Shown: positions 1 through 10,499 of the stretch, one piece after another
How the letters are laid out: the number at the start of each line of letters is the position of its first letter
Numbering within the stretch: position 1 is the first letter of the stretch
Assembly (NCBI GenBank): GCA_015680685.1
Contig: MNCI01026287.1
Location: 1,344-50,437, forward strand
Direction of reading: 5' to 3'
Source: Gnetum montanum
Lineage: Eukaryota > Streptophyta > Gnetopsida > Gnetales > Gnetaceae
DNA length: 49,094 nucleotides
Notes under the pieces: generated by a model
Database searches by the model: none
The model's input: only the letters and a program-made list of their open reading frames with translations
Told to the model about the DNA's origin: nothing
Made by a program: the position numbers and the translations under genes

Positions 1-1380
1 AAATAGGAGGAGAGCCTACTCTTTGACCAATTTTCCAATGAACTTCTCTTTGCTGCTACAATGAATGAACAAATGCCTAAAAAACCAAAATGCTATGATG
101 GTATCCTCACTTATCTTCTCACTCAAGAGATGCCACTAGATCTAGACCACAGGAAGAAAAAATAGTTTCTTCATCGGGCTAAGAACTTCATGGAAATTAA
201 TGGGCACCTTTACAAGGTATGTGTTAATGGCTTAGTTTGTTAGTGTGTACCTAATGTAGATCAATTAAGCATTCTCTAGGATGCTCACGAAGGTCCTTGT
301 GGAGGCCACTATGCTTGGAGATGCATGACCATAAAAATCTTGATGGCAGGATACTATTGGCCTATAATCTTCAGTGATGTCCATCAATTTGTTCAATCTT
401 GTGAATTCTATAAATGAGATGGTGGGATGAATGGAGAGTCCTTAATAGTGGATTCAACCACTGGAACCCTTTGACATATGGGACATAGATTTCATGGATC
501 CCATCACACCCATGTCTAATGGAAAGGTGTATATAATTGTCGTTGTCGACTACTATACCAAATGGGTAGGAGCAACAACCATCACCAACTGTACATCATC
601 CATTGCTACTTGATTTATATAACAAAATGTTGTGAATAGGTTTGGGGTTCCATGTGAACTGATTTCTAACAATGCAACCCATTTTTTGAAAGAAACTTTT
701 TGAAAACTCATGCAACGCTTGGGGGTTGAACATAAATTAACAACACCCTATCATCCCCAAGCCAATGGTCAAGCTAAGATAAATAATAGGGAGATTACAA
801 AGATTTTAACAAAAACTATTAGCAAATATAGGAGAGAGTGGAGCACAAAACTCATCAATTTCCTTTGGGCCTACCACTCAACATATAAACTCCCTATTGA
901 CTACTCTCCCTATGAGTTAGTGTACAGAAAATTGCCAACGCTCTTGATCTAATCTGAGCTCTATACACTCTCAATAGCTTGTGACTTGGATCTTGACCTA
1001 ATTCTAACATAAAAATAAATATTGATTAACCTTAATGTGCTAGATGAAAATTGATTAGTAGCCCTATCTTTGAATGAAGTGCATAAGGCATTTAACAAGT
1101 AACATCATGATCTTAGAATATAGAAAGTAAAATTTCAACTGGGAGATAAGGTTCTCTACTAGAATCTCACACATGTACCCCAAAAGACCAAATTTCAAAA
1201 ATTTTGAATGGGACCTTATATAATTGATAAAACCTTTCCTTCTAGAGCTATGATCATATACAAACCCAAAATCCTAAACAAAAAGTAGTTGGTCAACATC
1301 TAGCAGATAAAGCCTGTCCATGAGCCAAAGAGAGCTAGTGCAATAAATACCTCAACCACACTCAATTTTTTGGATCTCCT
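1..1380 (+). pseudogene. Integrase (with last residues of RNase H), element A, degraded
   Basis: Retrotransposon integrase, which would insert the cDNA copy into host chromosomes. In order: a RNase H/integrase linker (1-260), an H2C2 zinc-binding domain with HEGPCGGHYA and the later C-x2-C relic (about 268-425), the DDE core (about 455-950) and a C-terminal domain with the LGDKVLY block (about 1100-1200). The first catalytic aspartate is visible in WDIDFMDP. The second is lost (ISNNATHF where DNGTHF is expected), and the catalytic glutamate is lysine (GQAKINNREI where VEV is expected). Both changes are G to A. Several in-frame stops interrupt it, so it is dead. The longest open stretch is only 710-952. 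The minus-strand copy in B keeps the second D and the E. Confidence 0.85.
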
Positions 1381-1391
1381 CCTTCTAACTC

Positions 1392-2313
1392 AGTCATGGG
1401 GGAAATGGCCATCCATGCTAATCATATACATGCCTCCTTAGTTTTTCTATTTTTTGTTCTACATATTTTTATCTTTGCAATTTGTTTATTTTACATCTTT
1501 TTGATTTTTTAAATTTTTTTCTATTTTACACCATTTTTTATGTTTTACACCATTATTGATGTGTTTAAATTTTTCTTGAATATTTTATACTTTCTTATAT
1601 ATTTGAATTTATTTTTAGTGTATTTTCTAATTTTTGTTAATAAACATGCTTTGTGCGAAGAGGACATAGTGGTGTTGTAGCTACTACTAATGGTAGTTTG
1701 TGCTTAATGTTTTGTTTACTAATAGCTAGTTTTTATTTCTAAATTTTTGTACCAATGGCTAAGTCATGGTTTCTTTTTCATGGAATAGGTAGTAAGTCCA
1801 CAACATCCATCCATCCACAAACTCTATGGATTTCTTTGTTTTGGAAGTTTAAGATTCCTTTCATTAAATAAAATTTTAATAAAATTGTAACCCTGGTAGT
1901 TTCTAAAATTAAGAAGGATTCAAAGGCTTTCACAGGGTGTAACCTCAAGAGGACTCAATACATTTTTACTCTTCTACTTGCTCAAGTGCATGAGTGTTTT
2001 CATAGACTTCATACCATTCCATGTTGACCAATAACAAGAAGTTAAATAAAGTCTTTGCATGGTGTGGTTCACATAAAAAACACACACAAAATAGAAAAAA
2101 ACATGATGGAAATTCAAAGCACACCCCTTAGACAAATAAATGGGCTATAAGCATTGGTTATGGGAATAAAAAGACATGTTACGCATGCTTGAAAATCCCC
2201 TATAACTAAGGCCCTTTCTCACTTCTTGTTTCTCTTTTCTTCTCTTTATGGAATGGTGGTTGTTCTGTGGGAGCACTCTTGTATCTTGAGAAGGTGGATT
2301 AGTCTTGGAGTAG
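1392..2313 (+). other. Element A 3' tail, first part (non-coding)
   Basis: AT-rich sequence directly after integrase. It begins with AGTCATGGGGG (1392-1402), passes through a T-rich stretch with repeated TTTTACA-like words, then a segment shared with the tails of N1 (about 7020-7600) and N2 (minus, about 36800-37350), such as CATCCATCCATCCACAA and AACTAAGGCCC. No reading frame is conserved between the copies, so I treat it as untranslated. It is cut at 2313 by N1 and resumes at 9345. Confidence 0.7.
2309..2313. repeat. Target-site duplication AGTAG of N1 (left copy)
   Basis: AGTAG directly precedes the TGATGAG start of the 5' LTR and recurs at 9340-9344 directly after the CTCATCA end of the 3' LTR. 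Five bases is the usual duplication for Ty3/gypsy integrases. The match fixes both ends of N1. Confidence 0.9.
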
Positions 2314-3248
2314 TGATGAGATGCGATATGCACAAGCCGTGATATCGCATCATCCCTTGCGATGTCGCGTATGCGATATCACGGTTTGTAGCAAAATCTA
2401 TAAATAAGAGGCGACACTCCCCTTATTTTCCATCCTAGGCTTAAAGTAGGGAAACTCTGGCAGTTTGATCACTCAGAGATAGAATATTTTCCATGTGCCC
2501 GCAGTAGGAGTCCCCAAGTGAACGGATCTTTATTCGAGCAGCTTTGTACCTAAATGCAAGTTGTGTATGGCAATAAAGACGAGCTTTGTGGATAAACCTT
2601 TCAGTGCAAGGAATAGGATTTATTACATGTTATTTATTACCTGTATTAGTATGGCATGAGTATGACTTGATTACAAGCATTGAAGAATGTATATGGATAA
2701 TCAAGGAATCAGCTACTCATTGCGATTAGTCTCTCTCACCCTCAACTCCTAGAATGTGGGATGAGTACGACTTGATTATGAGCATCTACGGATGTGTATG
2801 GCTAGTTAAGGAATCAGCTGCTCATCACATTTAGGCTAGTTAAGTGCCTCAGTATGACTATTTCGAGCACATGAATTATGTGTGGTGATCCCAGTAACGA
2901 TTAGCGTTTGGTAGCTACAGTTGCATAGTTTAGGGTGTGTAAGGTAAGTGGGAACGGATGGTGATGCTAGTTAATTTAGACTTAGTCCTTAGTTAGAGTT
3001 AGTTAGCTTTTTCAACCCTTCACCTTGATAGCATAGGAGAAAAACTAGAAAATACTATAAAAATCATATACCTCGAACTTGCTTAACCATACACCGTGAC
3101 AACTACAAGTAAGTCTGGGAAGACAATGAATGATTAACCCCAAGTGTTCCATAGGGCGTGTAGGCATTTAGTCTGCGGAGTTTGACTGGATCGCACGTGC
3201 TACGCTCGTTTTGTATGGTTGACTGTAGGGGCACCTCACCACTCATCA
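2314..3248 (+). repeat. N1 5' LTR (935 bp)
   Basis: Bounded by TGATGAG and ACTCATCA. U3 starts with several GATATCGC-type palindromes (about 2325-2385), followed by TATAAATA at 2399-2406, the likely RNA polymerase II TATA box. A conserved AATAAA in GCAATAAAGACG (about 2570) is the likely poly(A) signal defining R. Downstream lie two diverged copies of a unit built around GACTTGATTA and AAGGAATCAGCT. This is the uninterrupted partner of the 3' LTR. Confidence 0.9.
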
Positions 3249-3268
3249 TTAGCATCGTTTCTGGGGAC
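3249..3268 (+). promoter_or_regulatory. Primer-binding site of N1 (decayed tRNA-Asp type)
   Basis: The sequence right after the 5' LTR aligns with the better-kept N3 site TGGCGCCGTTGCCAGGGA but reads TAGCATCGTTTCTGGGGA. All differences are C/T or G/A transitions, as expected from loss of methylated cytosines. It would no longer pair well with a tRNA. Confidence 0.75.
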
Positions 3269-3388
3269 TAAGTGTTTGTGCGCCATATAGAACATAAGGA
3301 TATGATTCACATCATTGTGAGCCTTAACAAAACTTTGGATTAATCAAGATAAAAATTTATATAACGATGAATTAGCACACCAATAAAA

Positions 3389-6300
3389 ATGTCTTCTTCT
3401 CATAAGAGCAACTCACCACCTAAGGACCATACACAAGACAATCGGCAACATAAAAAACATAACCAAAATCAGCCAAGTCCTAAACAATACAAGTTAGTTT
3501 ATACTCATCCCGATGAGTATAGTCTAGACTTCACTTTTATCCTCCATTAGGACGAATAGCTACGGTGGAGAGATTTGCAAGGTAACATTGTGTTACCCCC
3601 AGATCGATCAATCTCTTGCATGATTTTCCATGCCTTGGCTCAGATTGACATGCAAGAACTATATGCTAAATATGTTGCAGAAGATTTTGACATGAGGGAT
3701 TATTATCCCACAGATGCCCAACATATGAGAGACTTAAGGCAGGAGATTCAACATGCACTATTGAAGGGCAAGGTCCCACACGTCCTTAGCAAAATAGAAG
3801 ATGAGGAACCCCTTATCATGTGTTCTTTAACAAATGATGTTCCCCCTCCTAACGATGGTGAGAAGGTTGGGTATCAGAATCTATGATCAACGATACATAA
3901 CCATGGTTCTGATGCCCGTGAATGCCAATTGTTCATAGAGGGAACACCCACTTATGCTAAGGATGGGCACTTAGATCGTCACCATGATCAGGGCCGTAGC
4001 AGCCGAAGAGAAGGCAAGAAACATCATCATGGTGATGGTTCCCCTTCTTCACATCACTCACCCTCTCCTTCCACATCTGGGTAAAGCCACCATAAACATA
4101 AAGGTGAGGATAAAGGTAAAAAGAATGAAAGACCTTGACAGGAAAGTCAAGAAAGAGGACAAGGGCAACGACATAGGGAGAGTAGGGAACAACGCAGACA
4201 TCACAGGCATCATGAAAGAGAAGATCATGAAGAGGCCCTACTCACAACCCGAAGTATGCTTGACATCATGGAGGCAATTAGGATTCCCACAAGGCATTTA
4301 AATGACAGTTGGATAAAATGATTAGACATGAACAATATCCCACAGTTTGAAGGGGGATACAATGCTGATCCGTAAAATCATTTACAGGCATTCCACGATG
4401 CCTATGCCTTGCAAAATAAAGAAAATGAGTGGAAAAACTTAAGTTGTTCCCAAGGACACTCACCAAAGAAGAAAAGAGCTGGTACTGGTCCTTAGAACTG
4501 GAAACCATCCAGAGGTGGAGTACGATGCTAGAACTGTTCAACGAAAAGTATCAGACATACTCCAGAGTGTCCAATTTGTGTAAGCAGATCCAAGGCTGGA
4601 AACAAGGTACATATGAACCCTTGGATGCTACCATGTCCCGCTACTACACATTGTTACATCATTGCCGGGGCCATGGGTACGCTCAGCGGGATCAACTTTG
4701 CCACATCGTGGATGGGCTAAGGCATGAAACTAGAAGAACCCTTGGAACTTACTCCCAAGGGAGACTCTTACAACTTAGAGCCCATGAAGTACATAGCTTG
4801 TTGGAATAAGTAGCAAAAGAAGAAGGTGAGCTATGGAAAAGGAAAAGTGTGGAAGAATACAACTGCAACCTCTCCCTTCGAAAGAAGGGAGTGAAGTTTT
4901 GTGATGAAGAGGATGAGTCACCAATCGAAGAGTTGGTGAAATGAAAAACTTTGCCAATCCAAAAATTAACAATAGAAATAGCAGCTAAGGTAGTTGACGC
5001 ATGGAGTTCATTAGACTCTAAAATTGAAACTATCTTAAAAATTGTAGAAGAGTCTAAGGTAGAACAAAGTAGTGACAAAGGTAAGAAAAAGTGGAGAGAT
5101 TTAAGCCCTGCACATAACAAGGGTAAGGGAAAAATCACTAACTATGATGTGGCTATGGACTTTGACACAGACGATGATGGTGGATGTGAGATCTGCTAGT
5201 ATGACCATCCTAAGGGATGTTGCCCCATCATCTCACATCTACAGGATTTTGGGGTGTATGTGCTTAATCCAAGACTCAACAAATGGCAAACACCCTGAAG
5301 GTTACCTTATCCACAAGGTAACCCAAGGCAGTTCCACCAAACACTAATGTATTATCCAAGTGGAACTCCATCACAACCCATTGAACAGCAGCAGCAGTGG
5401 CAAAATCCATAGTCATGGGGGATGTCATCGCCAAAACATCAGTACCCTTACCAGTAGCCTGACCCTTATGGATATTATGTGCAGCAGCCAATTTCTCCAA
5501 GTGACTCTATGAGTCACACAACCCCCAACCGTCACTACCAATTTTGGGAGTACTTCAGAAGGACTCCTTCTCCTCTGGGAGACACTCCATACCCACACCA
5601 TCCTCCAAATCCATCCACACCTCTTCCATCACAAGTAGTTCCTGTAACACCTCCTGCTCCAACAATGCAAGGGGAACTTCCTCCTCAACCGCAGCAATGT
5701 CATGTTGCGAAAGCTATAAATATCCAACCTGCTACTAGTTCTGACAACTATAAAAAGAGAAGACCCTACTTTAGGACAAAAATCCTAGATAAACTCTTAC
5801 AACAATAAGTGGTTGAGCCCATGTACACTCCTCCACAATCTAACACTTCGGAGCACCCTTCAGTCCAATAGAGCGTAATGCATACGGTTATGTTAACGCA
5901 TACCATAAATGACTGGATCAAGGTAGGCCACCTTCCTAGGAAACTAGCTGGCCCTGGGAGTCCCTTAATCTATTTACAAATTGCCGGAAATAAACCACAT
6001 AGGGATCTTCTTGACTTAGGTTCCAGAGTTAACTTAATATCATGAGAGATGTATCACACCTGGAACCTACCCCAACTTAAGAAGAGAAACATTCAATTAG
6101 AGTTGGCAGACCAGTCCATCACCATTCCCTTGGGATTAGTGGAAGAAATCATTATCACTGTGTGTGGTTGGTCCTACCCAGCTGATTTTCTAGTGATCGA
6201 AGTTAACAACAATGAAGGGGACTTCCTAATTATAATGGGAAGGGCATGGCTTAGTACAGTAGATGCATGCCTTAGGATCCACGATCTTTCCTTGGAAATA

Positions 6301-6718
6301 TCTAAGACAAACATTTGTGGAAAGATTGAGAAGAGAAAAGGTCCATACATCACATACAGTGATTCATCGAGTGATGACATGGAGGAAATGCCTCCATGTA
6401 ATAAGTGTGCTCTTGAAACATTGAAACAAAAATGCCTATATGTAGCAACCACACAAGAAGTAGTAGACACCCCATGGTTGACAACTACTCAAAGGAGCAA
6501 TCAAATATGCATGGAATGAACTGAGGAAACCCATGCCCATAACGAAAGCATATATACATTGGAATATGAGCATCGCCAACTTCCACCCCTTAATCTAAGA
6601 TCATCAATTGGGAGAAGTTGGACACTTCTTAGAAATTCAAACAGGCGCTCATTATTTTAGATTTCTCCCTTTCCACTCAGTCATGGAGGATATGGCCACC
6701 TATGCTAATCATATGGGG
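3389..6718 (+). pseudogene. gag-protease polyprotein, N1, degraded
   Basis: This corresponds along its whole length to the N3 polyprotein. The start ATG at 3389 matches the MASS start of N3. Recognisable blocks, read across frames: an N-terminal HPDEY block (about 3505), the gag core with FEGGYNADP and RWSTMLELFN (about 4330-4800), a zinc-knuckle relic CEICxYDHPKGC (about 5187), a Pro/Gln-rich linker (5300-5800) and the protease with LADQSITIPLGLVEE and IIMGRAWLSTVDACL (6049-6519). The protease active site reads LDLGSRVN rather than LDSG. Many stops come from CAA or CAG to TAA or TAG and CGA to TGA changes. The frame ends at the conserved TAA at 6716-6718, right after the mutated AGTCATGG block. 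Confidence 0.9.
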
Positions 6719-8631
6719 CCCTCAGTTCTTTTTCAATTTTTGTTTTACACATTTTTTGTTTTACATGTTTTTGTTTTACAAAGTTCTTTAACTTTTCTAT
6801 GTTTTTTTTTTTACAAATTTCTTTAACTTTTTTAGTTTTTTTTACATAATCAATATACTTTTCTATTTTTTGTGTGTGTGTGTGTGTGTTCCACCATGTA
6901 AGTTTGTCACCCAATAAGTGTTTAGAATGATGGTATGAACTGTTTTCATATTGATTGCTAATGTTTGGTTTTTACCTTTAAGTCACAATGTTGATATTAA
7001 GGTATGTCTCTTTTGATATGGCAGGCAATGAGATCACTTCATCCATCCATCCACAACACTCTATGGTCTTTCTCAGCTTGGAAATGTACAGTTCCCTTCT
7101 AATAAGAACTTAAAAAAATCGATGACTAGGTATTTCTCAAACTAAGGAAGGACTTAAGGATTGCAAAGGGTGTGACTTCAAGGGAACTTGATGCTTTCAT
7201 GTTGGTTATTCTCTTGGGTGCTTGGATGTTTTCTTCTTGATTTTTCTTGCCATTTTGATGTTACCCAATTATTAGAAGCTAAGACAATAAAAATAATCAA
7301 GTCTTTGCATGGTGTGGTTCTCACGCATAAAAACACAAAACACAAAAAAAAAAAAACCAAAGTGAGAAATCAAAGCACACCCCTTAGATGAATAAACTTG
7401 GGCTACACACACTGGTTAAGGAACCAAAAGTGTTCCCTATAACTAAGGCCCGTCTCGCTTCCCATTCCCTCCTTTGTTTTGTCGGAATGGTGGTGACTCT
7501 TGGAGGATGCATTCTTGTTACTTCAAGAGGATGGTTCGGCCAAATGTATTGGTACGAAGTCACTGGATGTGGTTTGTTTGAGGCTAGAGTTGGAATGAGA
7601 ATTTCCAAGTTACATTAATTATACAACCCACAAAGGGCTATACACCACCTTGTTCTTGGGATTCCATTCCATTCTCTTCTCTCCATCCTTCTCTCCATTG
7701 TTCGCCTCATTGCCCATTGTATCATTAATGTATATATTTTGGTTGATATATTATTTTCCTTTTGGTAAATTCTTATGGTTAAGACTTTAACTATTGTTCC
7801 AAATGACATTCCCAGAGCCTACAGACTCTTTGAATGTGGGTTTGTCTAGGCATTAAGGGCATAAGCCTGCTTTGGGGAGGACCCACTGACATTCCTATTT
7901 GGAGCATTAGTTAAATTCTTTTCCTTAACATTTTGCAATTAATTTTATTTTATTCATTTCCATCTTGACATACATTTCATCGATGCCATAGTTGTCCCTG
8001 TTTATCTATCTTTCTTACTCCTTTTCCTTCTCCATTCTAATGCTACCGGAGGTTCGTGATTAGTCATGGGGGTATGGGGCTTGATTTTTTCGATTTTCTC
8101 CTAGCCCCAAATTTTTTGATTTTCTTCCTAACCCCTACACCTTCAATAGTCATCATTAATATATTCCCAAATCTATATTAGCCATACCACAACCTAGCCA
8201 ATGAACTTACACTAAGGCAAGGTATTAATTACATGATGATTCATTTACCCTTGCTAATATAAGATTGTGTTATGTGTGTAGATGGTGATCATACAAACCA
8301 TAGATTGGATTTGGAGCAAACACTTGGATTGGAGTCATGTTGGAATTAGCGATGCAAGGAGCAAAATCAATGACGTGCTTATGGATGGACAATGAAAGGC
8401 ACAATCTTGGCATTGGTAGCAGCAACACTTCTTTCTCTCTCTCTTTCTCAGCTGCCAACAAAGGCCTGATGTTATTGTAATAAGGTGTTCACCCTTGTTG
8501 TCATGAACACCAATTTTGTCAAGTCTTGTAATGATGATCCGTTCACATGTCATCCCATTAGTTCCATTTCCCTCAATAATTCCATACCTTTCCAATATTA
8601 TTGTAAGGAACTCAAGGACGAGTTTTCATTC
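6719..8631 (+). other. N1 3' non-coding tail
   Basis: About 1.9 kb between gag-protease and the polypurine tract. It opens with T-rich TTTTGTTTTACA repeats and a (TG) microsatellite at 6871-6889. The minus-strand tail of N2 has CA repeats at the same place (about 37478-37495), so the tract is inherited. It then shares the CATCCATCCATCC and ACTAAGGCCC segments with A and N2. A second AGTCATGGGGG lies at 8062-8072, in the middle of the tail, and is also present in N2 (36287-36297). Short open frames here (for example 7388-7618) are not conserved as protein. Confidence 0.7.
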
Positions 8632-8644
8632 AGTCATGGGGGTA
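8632..8644 (+). promoter_or_regulatory. Polypurine tract region of N1
   Basis: AGTCATGGGGGTA lies directly before the TGATGAG start of the 3' LTR. The G run is the likely plus-strand primer. A (13414-13426), B and N2 (minus strand) have the same or nearly the same sequence at the same place. Confidence 0.75.
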
Positions 8645-9339
8645 TGATGAGACGCGATATGCACAAGCCGCGATATTGTGGCAGTCATGATATCGCATCA
8701 TCCCCTGCAATGTCGCGTACACGATATCGCAGTCTGCTGCCAAATCTATAAATAAGAGCCAACACTCCCCTTATTTCCCATCCTAGGCTTAAATTAGGAA
8801 AACTCTAGCAATTTGATCACTCCAGAGATAAAATATTTTCCATGTGCCCATAGTAGGAGTCCCCAAGTGAACAGATCTTTATTCGAACAGCTTTATACCT
8901 GAACGCAAGTTGTGTATGGTAATAAAGATGAGCTTTGTGGATAAACCTTGCAGTGCATGGAATAGGATTTATTACATGTTATTTCTTACATGTTATTTAT
9001 CACCTGCATTAGCATGGCATGAGTATGACTTGATTACGAGCATTGATGAATGTGTATGGCTAATCAAGGAATCAGCTACTCATCATGATTAGTCTCTCTC
9101 ACCCTTAGCTCCTAGAATGCAAGATGAGTACGACTTGATTATGAGAATCTACAGATGTGTATGGCTAGTCAAGGAATTGGCTGCTCATCACATTTAGGCT
9201 AGTTAAGTGCCTCAGTATGACCACTTCGAGCACNGTGTTCCATGGGGCATGTAGGCATTTAGTCTACGGAGGTCGACCGGATCATGCGTGCTATGCTCGT
9301 TTCGTATGGTTGAGTGTAGGGGTACCTCGCCACTCATCA
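8645..9339 (+). repeat. N1 3' LTR (695 bp seen, interior collapsed)
   Basis: Starts TGATGAGACGCG and ends CACTCATCA. Compared with the 5' LTR it has a small extra segment of about 15 bases in the palindrome-rich U3. The single N at 9234 replaces about 270 bases that the 5' LTR has between CGAGCAC and GTGTTCC. TATAAATA and AATAAA are both kept. Confidence 0.9.
9234..9234. other. Single N: collapsed assembly gap in N1 3' LTR
   Basis: The left flank matches about 2870 and the right flank matches 3144 of the 5' LTR, so roughly 270 bases are missing here. The real distance should be taken as unknown. Confidence 0.85.
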
Positions 9340-9344
9340 AGTAG

Positions 9345-10499
9345 CAATGCAAAGTCACTCAAAGTGGTTAGTTTTGATTTAGACTAAGGATGGATCTTCT
9401 CATGTCATTTTAAATACAAAATCCAAAAGGTACTTCTTATGACATCAATTCAGGATTCCATCCTACCTTCTTCATCATCCATCTATGCTATCCATAACTC
9501 ACCTCACTACTGATGTCCACATTCTTGATTTGGTATCTTGGTCTAACATACTTGAATTCTTTGGTAGAATCTTCTTAGCTTTGGTCCTTAACTTCCATCA
9601 ATCATTAATCACCTATAGGGCTTGCAAACTCCTTAGGTTGATGTTATGCAAGGGTAAACAAAGCATGTGCCTACTATGGGAAGGCCCCACTTTCATATCT
9701 CTTGGTTATGTTCATTAATCATCTTATCCTTAGGCATTCTTGCACCGAAAAGCTTTCGTACATCCATCTTCTACATCAAACCATGTGCTCCCTTACATAT
9801 TTTATTATATACACATATTATCCATCAGAATTTTCAATTTTTGAGCTTTCCAAAATCCTCTTCAATGATTTCATCATATTCTTGGCTTTTTTGGGACTCT
9901 ATGAATTCTAAATTCATTTAAAATTTCCTTGTATTTTTCAAGATATTCAAGTTTGAAAATTTCATCTACAGGCTCTATATATGGGGTCCCATTGATGAAG
10001 CCAATGTATATACGAGGCCCTGTATACACGGCCCTATCAATGTAGCAAAAAAATAGTATAAATATGCATGACCCAACTTTAAAATTTTCACATTTTCTCA
10101 CAAACACCAAGGGAGTTTTTAAAATTTTCAAAGCCTAGAACTTTCTAGGGCCCATAACTTCCTAACTGTTTATCCAAATCACTTTTTTCATCAACCATAT
10201 ATCTATAAAAGATAAGCTCTTAATTGTAGGGGCCATAAATGTGCCATTTTTGAAAAAAATTATTTTGTCATTTTTTCTAACTTTCACAAAGGTTTAACTC
10301 AAAAATCAACATTTAAACATAAAATTATAGAGTTAAAGTCTTCCAATGAGCTTTGGTGACACTTATAATAAAATTAATTAATAAAATATCAATGTACCAT
10401 GGTCCAACCTTAGCCAAGTGTAACTAACCAATGAGATAAGGTATTCAAAGTATTCAAACATGTTATATCTACTAATCCATGGATGTGCTGTGATTGCAT
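9345..10499 (+). other. Element A 3' tail, second part, leading to the extra frame
   Basis: Continuation of A's tail after N1. The segment CTTAGGTTGATGTTATGCAAGGGTAA-like near 9635-9660 matches B's tail (minus, about 20725-20755) and 29780-29810. The words around TTTCTAGGGCCCATAACTT (about 10140) pair with the complement of the same region in B (about 20230). No conserved protein frame is visible. It carries the promoter-like block at 9983-10064. Confidence 0.7.
9983..10064 (+). promoter_or_regulatory. Candidate internal promoter of element A: GGCC/ATCGAT-type array plus TATA box
   Basis: A short array of degenerate words (GGGTCCCATTGATGAAGCC, GAGGCCC, GGCCCTATCAATGTAGC) is followed 11 bases later by TATAAATA (10057-10064). 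The U3 of A's own 3' LTR has the same order: GGCCxCATTGATxxCGCC-type words, ending CATCGATGTAGC, then TATAAATA (13597-13604) about 16 bases on. B has the equivalent on the minus strand (20318-20436), with another copy at 29377-29495. It lies about 440 bases before the ATG of the extra frame, so it may drive that frame. Function is inferred from architecture only. Confidence 0.45.

Larger units (their letters stand above)
2314..9339 (+). mobile_element. Element N1: pol-less (gag-protease only) Athila-like LTR retrotransposon
   Basis: A complete insertion of about 7.0 kb (one collapsed gap) with LTRs starting TGATGAG and ending CTCATCA, flanked by a perfect 5-bp duplication AGTAG (2309-2313 and 9340-9344). 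Order: 5' LTR, mutated tRNA-Asp primer site, degraded gag-protease (3389-6718), long tail, polypurine tract, 3' LTR. No RT, RNase H or integrase lies between protease and tail. The junction matches that of N2 and N3, so the pol loss predates this copy. It depends on pol from other elements to move; it is now dead because gag-protease is full of stops. The two LTRs differ at roughly one base in ten over the first 330 bases, mostly transitions, so this is an old insertion. Confidence 0.9.

Noticed and set aside
710-952. Stand-alone 80-codon gene
   Set aside because: It is a fragment of A's integrase core between stops, with two catalytic residues changed.
6871-6889. (TG) microsatellite as a possible regulatory site
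   Set aside because: It is a short simple repeat inherited with the element tail (CA counterpart in N2). No further signal.
7388-7618. 76-codon frame in the N1 tail as a small gene
   Set aside because: The DNA is shared with A and N2 tails but the frame is not kept there.
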